The notes: generated by a model not told the origin, from the sequence alone. A stretch of 64,000 bases of DNA from Molanna angustata (GCA_963576475.1 OY754987.1:10131256-10195255), one strand, 5' to 3'. Counted from the stretch's first letter, positions 34,245-45,562 are shown. Translations and numbers: made by a program.

Positions 34245-35275
34245 CAATAGAAATGGAATGAAATGAAATGAAATGAAAGGAAATGAAATGAAATGAAATG
34301 AAATGGAATGAAATGAAATGAAATGAAATGGAATGAAATGAAATGAAATGAAATGGAATGAAATGAAATGAAATGAAATGAAATGAAATGAAATGAAATG
34401 GAATGAAATGAAACGAAATGGAATGAAATGAAAAATGGAATGAAATGGGATGAAATGGAATGAAATGGGATGAAATGGAATGAAATGGGATGAAATGGAA
34501 TGAAATGGGATGAAATGGAATGAAATGGGATGAAATGGAATGAAATGGGATGAAATGGAATGAAATGGGATGAAATGGAATGAAATGGGATGAAATGGAA
34601 TGAAATGGGATGAAATGGAATGAAATGGGATGAAATGGAATGAAATGGGATGAAATGGAATGAAATGGGATGAAATGGAATGAAATGGGATGAAATGGAA
34701 TGAAATGGGATGAAATGGAATGAAATGGGATGAAATGGAATGAAATGGGATGAAATGGAATGAAATGGGATGAAATGGAATGAAATGGGATGAAATGGAA
34801 TGAAATGGGATGAAATGGAATGAAATGGGATGAAATGGAATGAAATGGGATGAAATGGAATGAAATGGGATGAAATGGAATGAAATGGGATGAAATGGAA
34901 TGAAATGGAATGAAATGGAATGAAATGGAATGAAATGGGATGAAATGGAATGAAATGGAATGGAATGGAATGAAATGGAATGGAATGGAATGGAATGGAA
35001 TGGAATGGAATGGGATGGGATGAAATGGAATGGAATGGAATGGAATGGAATGGAATGAAATGGAATGGAATGGAATGAAATGGAATGGAATGGAATGAAA
35101 TGGAATGGAATGGAATGAAATGGAATGGAATGGAATGAAATGGAATGGAATGGAATGAAATGGAATGGAATGGAATGAAATGGAATGGTATGAAATGAAA
35201 AGGAATGAAATGGAATGAAATGGAATGAAATGGAATGAAATGGAATGAAATGGAATGAAATGAAATGAAATATTG
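34245..35275. repeat. Pentanucleotide satellite TG(A/G)(A/G)A, 1.03 kb
   Basis: About 206 pentamers that are almost all TGAAA, TGGAA or TGGGA. Blocks differ in higher-order structure: an irregular TGAAA-rich block (34245-34436), a 20-bp unit TGAAATGGGATGAAATGGAA repeated about 23 times (34441-34900), a second 20-bp unit with TGGAA three times and TGAAA once (about 35036-35180), and a 10-bp unit TGAAATGGAA (35201-35260). The three long overlapping minus-strand frames (His/Phe/Ser/Ile/Pro-rich) are artefacts: a stop-free 5-bp repeat opens every frame. Confidence 0.95.
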
Positions 35276-35649
35276 CCAAATGTTAATTTCTTCCAATTTA
35301 CCAGTTTTTCATGCCAGAGAAGCAATAGATAGTTGCGCGAGAAATAAATTTGATACAGGCAACTGAATTATTACAAAAATAGACTTGTATAATATGTAAA
35401 TTGTATTCACTTAATTTTCTATACTTAATACCTAATTCTTAAATCTTTCATTTACACACTAATACTTGTACTCTGGTAAGGGGCAACCACTGAGTTGTAT
35501 AACTCAACATGTTTTTTTAAGCGTATTTTGATTGTATTTTTTATTTGTTTTATTATTTAAATAAACTTATTAATTATGAAAAAAAAAACAATATGTTTTT
35601 GTTCCTGCTGTGTGAATCGAACACAAGACGCCAGTATAGAAACCATGTG
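35276..35649. other. Spacer
   Basis: Starts with a possible LINE-G tail scrap on the minus strand (ATTGCCAAATGTTAATTTC) abutting the satellite. A tRNA-like B-box text at 35615-35640 is weak. No gene seen. Confidence 0.35.
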
Positions 35650-35885
35650 ACTTAGTTAGCACTATGTCATGGCTATCGACAATCGTCGACAAAGGTTCCA
35701 GGTTCGATTCCTGGTTGAGATACAGTTTTGAATTGTCTTTTCAATCTGGATCTGTGATACGACAAATATCACAAGTTTCCAAAATGTGGCAAATTGTTAT
35801 TGGGTGCGTGTTAAACAAGTGTTAACATAGTAGGTAGGTACATGTTAGTTACCCGAGTAGCAATAGGTACCAAAAACTCAGAACA
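35650..35885 (+). repeat. SINE-2, plus-strand copy
   Basis: B box GGTTCGATTCCTGG followed by TTGAGATACAGTTTTGAATTG, AATCTGGATCTGTGATACG, AATTGTTATTGGGTGCGTG and TTACCCGAGTAGC. The head has diverged. Confidence 0.75.
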
Positions 35886-36049
35886 AATGAAATAAATCTT
35901 TATCACAATCTTTAACGAGCCCATGTCTGTGATATAATTTTCATAAAACCAGATTTTATGTAAAAAATGATTCTATGGATCTGTCTTAGTTTTGTCACTC
36001 CAATAAGCATAAGTAAAGATCCATGACAAATAATAGTAACAGTGAGAGA

Positions 36050-36145
36050 TCTATAGATCGTAAATCAGTTGTGTGAACGGGAGACGAACCCTGGCGGTTC
36101 TGTTACCCGCAGCGCCAACGGCGCCGTCTGGATCTATAGCGGGAT
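36050..36145 (-). repeat. tRNA-like SINE head
   Basis: Minus strand: A box TTGGCGCTGCGG and B box GGGTTCGTCTCCC, spaced as in a tRNA promoter, then GTTCACACAACTG. No second copy was found in the window. Confidence 0.5.
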
Positions 36146-36435
36146 ACAAGCCAGATGCCCCTCGAGTAATGGATCCATACTGCCAGGGATCCAGAGATCT
36201 ACCGGAATCATGTGCACATACCTAATGCCGATATGATAATCTAATACAAACCTAACTGAATCATTCAGAGATCCTTCAATTTTTATCATTGATCATTTTA
36301 AAAATTTCATATTAATCTCGGACACTATCAATTGAAAAAAAAGGGGTCGATTTTGAACAAATTCTCATATGTAGGTACCTTTTGTACTTAACAAAAAAAT
36401 ACCTACTTACTAATTTTATGACAAGTTATAGGTAT
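36146..36435. other. Spacer
   Basis: Nothing recognised. Confidence 0.3.
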
Positions 36436-37435
<1,000 letters not shown>

Positions 37436-37488
37436 ACGTAAATTGGTTAGCTGAAAAAAAATTGCCGACTGGCAACAAACTCGCCACT

Positions 37489-37568
37489 AGCGCATGAGGC
37501 AGGATTCCAACTCGCGACCACTGGATTACTAGCCCAGCGCATTACCCGCTCTGCCATCGATCGACTCA
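37489..37568 (-). repeat. SINE-1 head
   Basis: Minus strand: GGCAGAGCGGGTAATGCGCTGG, anticodon-like loop CTAGTAA, B box GAGTTGGAATCC. The body is absent; a LINE-G tail scrap lies directly to the left (37465-37487). Confidence 0.7.
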
Positions 37569-37758
37569 TCTAAATATCTATTATAATAAAACTTTTTTTA
37601 TTATTAGCTTATATGGCATTTCACCCAATCATTAGGATGATTTCTGCCAGTATAAAAATGTTTTTATATTATTTAGAGACTTGAGGTTATTGCATTATAG
37701 ATTGGATAAGAAATTTTGCTTTGTGTAAATAAATATGTAAGGAATTAAATGATAGAAT
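37569..37758. other. Spacer flanking the hAT/LTR nest
   Basis: AT-rich. Its last bases are the left flank of the hAT-like element into which the LTR element inserted. Confidence 0.4.
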
Positions 37759-37762
37759 ATGT

Positions 37763-38446
37763 TTTGGGGGTATGGTATTTGTGGTATGTAGAGCTTACTA
37801 AAGTGCCAGAGTGGTCACTTGGTTGGAAGCGATTGCATACCAGCGTGAGCTGGTATACACGCCTGTAATTGAGGTGGTAAGGTCGGTCAGTTGGACGTGT
37901 AGGTATTACCTGTTTGTCCGCCTTTAGCTACATACAACCCAAATGATATCTCAACCGCTTGGTTCGAACCTGGAGGCCGTCTGTTCGGATAGTCCCGACA
38001 GCTGAGCCACAGATTGATCGACCAAGCAACTGCGATACCGTATACAATAGATTAAATATTATTATCAAATATTACTCAGGTAGGAATGGTTGACAGATTG
38101 AAAGATATAACAGGAAATTTAACTTACTCTTTTATTTATCAAGATGATGATTACAATTGTTGTTTACTATTATTACTTGGTACAGAAATGTCGAGTTATT
38201 ATTTAATGAATATAAATGTAAATTTGAAACGCGGACGATTTGAACGACGACGAGCGGTCGGGCAGCGTGATGCCTAGCTTCGAGATCTGGATGAGCGGAA
38301 TGAAGTGGGCGCGCTGTGCTTCCCCTTAAATAGGAGACGGCTGTGAATACGGCGCAGGGCAAGATGGCGCCTGCCGAAGTACTCAGCGCAGCGAAGCACT
38401 GCGCGGCGCAATTGGCGCAATTGGCGCAATTGGCGCAGTCGCCACA
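37763..38446 (-). repeat. 3' LTR of the LARD-like element
   Basis: Minus-strand order: TGTGGCGACTGCGCC with three AATTGCGCC-type units (U3 start), CTCCTATTTAAGGGG (TATA-like, near 38325), AATAAA (near 38134), a tRNA-like block (38025-37950), end at CCCCCAAA. Matches the other LTR at a constant offset of 4,491 bp over all text compared. The two GT bases just outside (37761-37762) are also shared, so the boundary is uncertain by 2 bp. Confidence 0.88.
37950..38025 (-). repeat. tRNA-like block inside the LTR
   Basis: Minus strand: CTGTGGCTCAGCTGTCGGGAC (A-box-like), then GGTTCGAACCAAGCGG (B box GGTTCGAACC), separated by about 35 bp as in tRNA genes. The same block is in the other LTR at 42441-42516. 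It could be a captured SINE head or an internal Pol III promoter. Confidence 0.55.
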
Positions 38447-38747
38447 GACCCCGCTGGCAGTCGCTTAGACGAAACACGACCCCTCCTCGAAGTTCAAAGT
38501 CCTTACATTGCGTTCTGTGAAAGATAAAAAAAATTTTTAAAGCATTTGATTTGTTATGTTATTTTGCATAGGGTTTTCTTTTGAACCGCTATGTACATGT
38601 TATGTAATGAATTTCTATATGAAAAGTAGTCTTTTCTAATACACAGTAATGTAATTATTTAAATACAACTTAATCTATACATATATAAAGTTAATCATAT
38701 TATAAGTATAAATTAGTTTTAGTACAAAGTATGAAGTTACTTATCTT

Positions 38748-39173
38748 TTAAAAATATCTGCTGCTGGTATGATTTGCTGCTCTTGTGATGGCGTGTAGTT
38801 GCTCTGCTATTGAGGTGAATGGAGGAGTGTCGTCCTGCGTGTGCTGGCTGGACATCCTTATGTGTTCCTCAGTGGTATAGCTTGTTGGGTGTTGTTGATT
38901 GCGACTTCGTAGTGTACCATTAATTGTGAATGGTCCCCAGTTTTCTGTTATGAAGTGTAGAAGTTCCATTTTTTGTTCAGGATGAAGTAGATGTGTTATG
39001 TATGTAGAAAATTGATGCAGTTGTATGCGTGGATGCTTCGACTTTGTCGGGAATATCTTCCTGAAGTAGGTATTTATCCAGCTAGGCGAAATGGTTTGCA
39101 GTGTGCTCAGCGTGTGTATGCTTGTATATAAATATTCGACAGCTGCCTCGTGTGCCGGCATGGGGCGAAGCAC
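38748..39173 (-). CDS. Unknown 141-residue frame in the LTR element interior
   Basis: The longest open minus-strand frame of the interior, in the same sense as the element, ending in SSRYF. It is rich in Thr, Ser and His, with no motif I recognise and no link to gag, pol or env families. Overlapping minus frames at 39082-39285, 39292-39621 and 39407-39739 suggest a longer, frameshifted coding region of about 1 kb with similar Thr/His/Ser composition. It could be a decayed accessory protein or non-coding GC-richer sequence. Confidence 0.25.
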   Translation of the reverse strand: MLRPMPAHEAAVEYLYTSIHTLSTLQTISPSWINTYFRKIFPTKSKHPRIQLHQFSTYITHLLHPEQKMELLHFITENWGPFTINGTLRSRNQQHPTSYTTEEHIRMSSQHTQDDTPPFTSIAEQLHAITRAANHTSSRYF

Positions 39174-39232
39174 GAGGGTGTCTTGTGGTTTTCGGCGTGT
39201 CGTCAGGAGACAGCTTTGGATGTAGAGTATCC

Positions 39233-39365
39233 AGTGTAGCCTGTAGGGTTTTGCGGTGCGCCATGTTGACGGCTTTGAAGTGCATGGGACTTCAGTGTAA
39301 CCTGTAGGTATTTGCGGTGCGCCATGTTGACGGCTTTGAAGTGCATGGGACTTCAGTGTAACCTG
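39233..39365. repeat. Tandem duplication, about 64-bp unit
   Basis: TTTGCGGTGCGCCATGTTGA...GACTTCAGTGTAACCTGT occurs twice in a row. A second internal duplication, GCGGGGGCAGCTAGTTG, is at 39778 and 39836. Confidence 0.8.
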
Positions 39366-39759
39366 TGTACATTTCGTGAAACCGGAGAAGGATTGATGTG
39401 AACTCCTCAGGGCGGTGACACGTAAATGTTGAGCAGCTTCGTTTCTTCATGCGTCGCAAGGAGGTTGACATTAGCTCCTTGCGTGCAGGCCATGAAGGAA
39501 GAGACGTTGTATGTCCAACAAAATCGTTCCTCGTCAGAGCAATGATGGCGATGACTTGGGGAAGACTTTGCGTGCTCTTGTAGTAAGTGTATGTGTGATG
39601 CTGGCACGGAGATGTTCTCAAAAGGCAAACGTTGCTGGTTCTTCAGCGGTGTTGAGCAGTGAGTATTGGCGGTACCAATGATGATCCTCAGCGATGCTCC
39701 GGTTGAATGCTGGTATGATGTGAAGATGCAGTGGTTCATCCATAGTTAATTTCTTCCCG

Positions 39760-42235
39760 GTAGTGATGCGGTAGAATGCGGGGGCAGCTAGTTGCTGTAT
39801 GAAGTCGTCCAGATGATTCTTGTTGATGCTGAATGCGGGGGCAGCTAGTTGTTGTCATAAATAATTTCTTCTAGATAGTGATGAGGCTGTTGATGCTCAA
39901 TTTTGAAATTTTAAAATTATACAATAGAATTATACAATGTAAATGTTTGTACTTGCGTTGATTGATAGGTATAAAATAATGTTTGTTATAATTTGCAAGT
40001 TCCATTTGATTTGATTTATAAGTATTTGTTTACTCGTTGCTAAAGTATTATATTATAATGCCATATAATGTTATTTGTTTGTTTCGTATTGTATTGTACC
40101 TACAATGTTTTTTTTTTTTAAAAAAAATTTAAAATACGAGTATGTTTATAATATTTATTATTATTATGTATGCCATGTTTCAATGTTTTATAATTTTAAT
40201 GTTTTATAATACTTTTTGTAGTATTACATAGTTAATATAATATAGTTTAGTTTATAGTACCAGTTTGTTGCTGTATTATATAGTTAATATATAATAAGGT
40301 TTTAATGTTTGATTATGGTTAGGTATTTTTACTACCGTATATTATAGTTTCAATGTTTCTATATTCTGGAACGTATTCGCTATCGTATCGTATTATTTTT
40401 ATTGTTCGATCATGGTTTTATAGTTGTAGTGTTTTTTTAAAAAAAATAAAGTAAAATATTTTGTATTTATTTAAGTATAATATTTTGTAAATATTTTGTA
40501 TATTAGAAATATTTTTGTATTAGTTTTAGCTATTTGTAGCTGCTCGATGTATCACGGCTTTTTATTTTTATTTATTTCGATTGTATTTAAAAACAATGTT
40601 TATTTGTAGTTAGTAATTGTTTAAATTTGCTTTCTATATTATAGTAATAGTTTTAAACTTCCGTATCGTATGCTTGTTGGAGTTTATTTTTTAGAATAAT
40701 ATTTTAATATTATAGTTTTAGAAGCATTAGTTTAGTTTATTTTCAAAAAATTATTTCGAAAAAATATTTTAAAAATATATTATAATGTTCGTTTGCGTAC
40801 GTATTTTATTTTATTTAATTGTAATTGTATACAATTGTTTTATTCCTATAATTATGTTTAGAAACGATGTATCTAATTTATTTAAATATTTAATGTATTT
40901 TATTATTTGTGCCTTGCGTTGTTAAATTATTTGTTGAATTCTATTTTTATTTAGGCGATGTAAAATTTTATTTTTGCGATCGATGTTTTAAATTTCATTA
41001 TGCTAACTTTCACTTTTGTAAATGGGGTATTGACCTGACCGTTATCGCTGTTATATAGGGGTTATACGAGTTCATTCAGCGAGCCTTTTGTTTGAAGTTC
41101 GTTTACCTCCTTTTTTATTACCGATGGACACGGTGTAACATTCTTAAACATATATTTGGTTTACTGAATTTTTACATAAAAATATGCGTTTTACGAATAT
41201 AATAATTATTTAACTATATGTTTCTAATTTTAAGTTTTTATGATATTAATTCTTATTTGGGAATGTAATATGTATTTTTTATTGATAATTTTTTAATTTT
41301 TACGTATTACGATATTTAGCAAAAATAAATATTTTATGAGTTTCTATGAAATTTATTTTTAATTTTTATTTTTTTTCTCTGCGTTTTATCAATTATGAAC
41401 AAAATAAAATATTTATAATGACTTTAGGCTTTTAGAATGACTTTAGGTTTTTTAATAATATTATAATTTTTATACCTCTTTTCGGCGTTTTTGATTCTCT
41501 AGCTTTTTGCTTTTTATTTTTATACCTTCGTCCTTTGTATGTATTTATTTATTTTCTGGTACTTTTGGTTTTTTTTAGATAGCTTCTTTTTTAATTGTTC
41601 CGTCTGGATTATTTTTGCGTCTCGTCAGTCATGAAAAAATATAAAGTACATGTTAGTTATATATTAAACAATTGTAAGTTTGTTAATTTTGGTGGAATTT
41701 GCGTCTGAGCGTTTTTGAACGTTTTTGAACGTTTTTGAGCGTTTTTGAGCGTTTTTGAGCGTTTTTGAGCGGGTACACTTGTAATTAATTTTTGACAAAT
41801 TATAAGACAAATGTATTTAATATATTAGCTTGTAATATATGTGTTACCTGCTCGAGTGATTCCGTTCATCCAGACCTCGCTGTTCAAGTATTAATTCCTG
41901 TTAAATCCTTTGTTTCTGTCGTGCAGTAAAATGTTACGCAGTATATTAATGAACACGTATTATTGTTCTGTTTAATAAAACTACTGATTTTACGTTAAAA
42001 AGGCACAATAGGTTGTGATAGGCTAACCAGAATATTTACCACAGTATAACAATTGAAATTATGAGCACAAAATAAAATTACCTGAGTTTTTTTAAACGAT
42101 TTCGGAATTTTACCAGTTTCTGAAGGTATGTGTGTGTTTAGAGACACGTTCGGATCACCAGTTTTGGACTGGTGGGTGTTCAGAGACACGATCAGGAGTC
42201 ACCAGTTTTGGAACTGTTTAGAAGGTATGTTCAGA
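39760..42235. other. AT-rich interior of the LTR element, no coding
   Basis: About 2.5 kb of very AT-rich sequence without a frame longer than about 65 codons. A decanucleotide repeat GTTTTTGA(A/G)C occurs six times at 41711-41770. Confidence 0.6.
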
Positions 42236-42251
42236 CACGTCGGGGTCACCA
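42110..42251 (-). other. Primer-binding site and repeated PBS-like modules
   Basis: The functional candidate is TGGTGACCCCGACGTG (42251-42236), 0-2 bp from the LTR. Two more diverged modules lie inside: CCAAAACTGGTGACTCC (about 42212-42196) and CCAAAACTGGTGATCCG (about 42167-42151). Each is followed by CGTGTCTCTGAACA-like text; a fourth, weaker one is at about 42121. Which tRNA would prime it was not determined. Confidence 0.6.
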
Positions 42252-42253
42252 GT

Positions 42254-42937
42254 TTTGGGGGTATGGTATTTGTGGTATGTAGAGCTTACTAAAGTGCCAG
42301 AGTGGTCACTTGGTTGGAAGCGATTGCATACCAGCGTGAGCTGGTATACACGCCTGTAATTGAGGTGGTAAGGTCGGTCAGTTGGACGTGTAGGTATTAC
42401 CTGTTTGTCCGCCTTTAGCTACATACAACCCAAATGATATCTCAACCGCTTGGTTCGAACCTGGAGGCCGTCTGTTCGGATAGTCCCGACAGCTGAGCCA
42501 CAGATTGATCGACCAAGCAACTGCGATACCGTATACAATAGATTAAATATTATTATCAAATATTACTCAGGTAGGAATGGTTGACAGATTGAAAGATATA
42601 ACAGGAAATTTAACTTACTCTTTTATTTATCAAGATGATGATTACAATTGTTGTTTACTATTATTACTTGGTACAGAAATGTCGAGTTATTATTTAATGA
42701 ATATAAATGTAAATTTGAAACGCGGACGATTTGAACGACGACGAGCGGTCGGGCAGCGTGATGCCTAGCTTCGAGATCTGGATGAGCGGAATGAAGTGGG
42801 CGCGCTGTGCTTCCCCTTAAATAGGAGACGGCTGTGAATACGGCGCAGGGCAAGATGGCGCCTGCCGAAGTACTCAGCGCAGCGAAGCACTGCGCGGCGC
42901 AATTGGCGCAATTGGCGCAATTGGCGCAGTCGCCACA
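42254..42937 (-). repeat. 5' LTR of the LARD-like element
   Basis: Same content as the copy at 37763-38446. The open frames at 42577-42768 and 42623-42853 are repeated identically there, so they are LTR sequence and not genes. Confidence 0.88.
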
Positions 42938-42944
42938 ATGTAAA

Positions 42945-43353
42945 CAGGGCCGGATTAACGTGTTTTTGCGCCCGTAACAATGTATTTGAATCCGCCAATT
43001 AAATGTAGAACAATTTAAAATTATGTAAAATTATATCGGGTCTAAAATGACGAATCAGTTTGTTAATATTACCTAAACCTACATTATATAGTTGTTTATT
43101 ATTATCCAACTGTCGATTTGTTGAGGAGAACTTTGTTCTCTTAACATATCGACAATGTATCAAGCCAGAATACGCGAGAATTGTATGCAGAGGTCTACTT
43201 TTTTCACGGCATTTCCAACTTTGAAGTCAAAAAACACCAACTTAGAGGCTTCGCAGCATATATGTTCCATACACGGATTTACTCAGAATTCGGAGTAGAA
43301 CATTTCGTGTGTCTGTGTGTGTGTGTCTGTGTGTGTGTGTCTGTGTGTGTGTA

Positions 43354-43384
<31 letters not shown>

Positions 43385-44571
43385 CCGTCCGTCCCTTATA
43401 ACTTTTGATCCGCTCAATTTACAGAGCCCAAAATTTCAGAATATATAAACAGTTATAGGCTTACAAAACTTTTATACTCAGAATTTTGAATTTTTGTTTC
43501 AGTCAGGGGTTATCAACTTTTGAATTTTTACTTTATTTTTCCGTATATCTCAAAAACCATAAAAGCTATAACGCTGAAAATTGGTACAAATATAGACAAA
43601 TACAAAATCTCAAACACGTTTTTTCAAAAAAATTTCAGGATTTCTCAAACATTTTTTATTAAGAAAAATATTTTTTTTATGATAAATTTATGAGTTTAAC
43701 TGCATATATTTCCAAATTTTTCAAAAATATCGAAAAAAGCCGAAACACCCTAACTAGATAATTTAATTTTCTATAATAAATATTAACATTATTGTATTAG
43801 CACATCTCAAACTTTTTTTAACATTTTTTATAAAAATTGAATTTAGTGACGACATTGCTTCATACAATTTGTATGTCAGTCGCCTATACACAATATGTAA
43901 GAAGTTTTAATAGTTTGATAGGTACTTAATCTCCAAACATACATACAGAACCATCATGCTTTTTTCATATTCCGGGTAGGAAAACAGGACTGACCTCCAT
44001 ACTGTCCTATCTTGACATACATAACAACATGTGTTAAAATTTTCAATAATTTGTATTTATGGGATTATAGTGTGGTACTTATTCTTCAACTATACATACT
44101 ATCGCTATCGACAGTTGGATCTCATGTGTTACATGCAACTAGTTTATAAAATAGTCACAATTGGAGATTTATAATAATATTACATATTTCCAATGTCGTA
44201 TTACATTATTTGAGTCAATTTTGTTTTGTTTGACAACACCAGGTATAATGCCTAGAAAACAAGTTAAAAGTAGGCGAGCAAGATCACCATCATGCCGTGC
44301 CTCTATCCGGGTACGCAAAGAGAACTGAGTGCCATACCTACCTGCGGTTTTTTGATTTATATTGGATTGTCTAGTGGGGCAGTAAATTTCCAAATAGGAA
44401 AAATTGTATATACTATGTTTATGATAAGTGTTATTGTTTTATATATGTGTAAATGGAAAATAAATAATTTCATTTCATATGATTTATAACATTTTAGAAT
44501 TTTAAGCGCCCTTTTTAAGACAACCGCCCTGACTTCTTGTTCCTGATTGTTCTATGATTTTCCCGGCCCTG
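42945..44571. mobile_element. hAT-like non-autonomous element carrying a Helentron-like insert
   Basis: Ends CAGGGCCGG (42945-42953) and CCGGCCCTG (44563-44571) are hAT-type inverted termini. With the LTR element removed, the left flank reads TATGTAAA and the right flank TATGTGAA (44572-44579): an 8-bp duplication with one mismatch, as hAT elements make. Without the Helentron-like insert the element is about 590 bp. No transposase reading is seen. Confidence 0.75.
43104..44142 (+). mobile_element. Helentron-like (HINE/DINE-type) element, complete copy
   Basis: 5' subterminal repeat ATCCAACTGTCGAT (43104-43117), its complement ATCGACAGTTGGAT at 44107-44120, then a short hairpin CATGT-GTT-ACATG (44123-44135) and the end CTAG (44142). 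It lies between T residues. A GT/GTCT microsatellite (43310-43385) follows the conserved 5' block. This architecture (paired subterminal repeats, microsatellite, 3' hairpin, CTAG, no target duplication) is that of Helentron-associated non-autonomous elements such as DINE-1. No Rep/helicase reading. Confidence 0.75.
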
Positions 44572-44579
44572 TATGTGAA

Positions 44580-45143
44580 ATATTGATTGGCAGTGAAGTA
44601 ATAAGAATACAGTACAAATCGTATTCAGTGTGGATTGGGCATTCAAAAAATATTTAATAATTTGGATTTAAAGGTTTATAGTTTTGTACGGATTCTTCAA
44701 CTATACCTACCTACATAGTAGGTACATATATCTTTTCCTGACATGTTCTCAAATTCTAGGTAGGAAGAAAGGACTGACCTTTCCATACTAACCTTTCTTG
44801 ACATGCATACCTACATGTTTTGTTTTGAAAAAAAAAAATATCTTAAAATATTTTGGTTTCTATTTTGGAAAAATGGTGACGGTTAATATATTAAGTTGAA
44901 AATTGAGAAGCACAGATACAACTTTTCTTTTTATTGAGTCAGTAGATTGGTAGCTACGAATAAGTAGATATATCTATACCGAACCATTCATTCCATAGAT
45001 ATTGTATTATTTTCTCATGATGTTTCATTACCTACCTATCAAATTATTCTTACCTACTTCATTTTGTTTGCCATAGAATCTAAAGAAAGAATGCAACTTC
45101 AGTTTTTTTTTCTATGGACGTTTCTATAGGTAGGTATAATTTT
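44580..45143. other. Spacer with Helentron-like fragment
   Basis: About 44640-44870 repeats the family middle (AATAATTTGGATTTA, GGACTGACCTTTCCATACT, TCTTGACATGCATACCTACATG). No gene seen. Confidence 0.45.
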
Positions 45144-45562
45144 CGCCAAACACCTTGAACTTGGTTTCCGGGTGCGCAAAGCTCAAATTTGTTTCTTTTT
45201 GCTTCGTTGGTATAGATGCAAATCGCCCCCCTTCTCGGCGAAACGGCTAATTGGTCATTGGTCATTACTGAACATCGAGTACCGAGTCTTCGACTTCTTG
45301 CTCCTTCATCTGACGTTATTTAAATGGGTGCTTTAGAGTTTAAATACTGAAGAGATGTGGATTATAGGGTGGGGTGTGAATCTATATTTTATACAAGGGG
45401 GTGAGGGTTGGAGGGAGTGAAAATTTAAATATTGAGGATTGGTCGCCAAATATCTTGAGCCATTTCGCCGAGAAGGGGGGCTATTAGCACATATACAAAC
45501 AAAGCATAAAGACACAAATTTGCGCTCTGCGCACCCGGAAATCGGGTTCAAGATATTTGGCG
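45144..45562. mobile_element. MITE pair, inverted arms of about 105-115 bp
   Basis: The left unit starts CGCCAAACACCTTGAAC and includes TTTCCGGGTGCGCA and CCCCCCTTCTCGGCGAAA. The right unit (45444-45562) is its complement and itself has matching ends CGCCAAATATCTTGA and TCAAGATATTTGGCG. A partial third unit is near 50757-50812 (CCCCTTCTCTGCGAAATAGC). No coding. Confidence 0.7.

Larger units (their letters stand above)
37763..42937 (-). mobile_element. LTR retrotransposon without recognisable gag-pol (LARD-like)
   Basis: Two 684-bp direct repeats, apparently identical, bound a 3.8-kb interior. ATGT flanks both ends (37759-37762, 42938-42941), the expected 4-bp target duplication. Orientation is minus: TGGTGACCCCGACGTG lies next to the right LTR, as a primer-binding site should, and each LTR has TATTTAAG and AATAAA in the right order on the minus strand. 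The interior is AT-rich from 39900 to 42230, and I see no protease, reverse transcriptase or integrase motif in any frame. It should depend on another element for mobility. Identical LTRs suggest a recent insertion. Confidence 0.85.

Noticed and set aside
34111..35325. Three overlapping minus-strand frames of 350-404 codons, rich in Ser/Phe/His/Ile/Pro
   Set aside because: They are the three readings of a stop-free 5-bp satellite; no start context, domain or flanking exon supports a protein.
42577..42853. 63- and 76-codon frames, duplicated exactly at 38086-38362
   Set aside because: Parts of the LTR repeated in both copies; no known domain and short.
44169..44489. Small host gene with AATAAA at about 44458
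   Set aside because: Lies inside the hAT-like element between the Helentron end and the right hAT end; no domain and short frames.
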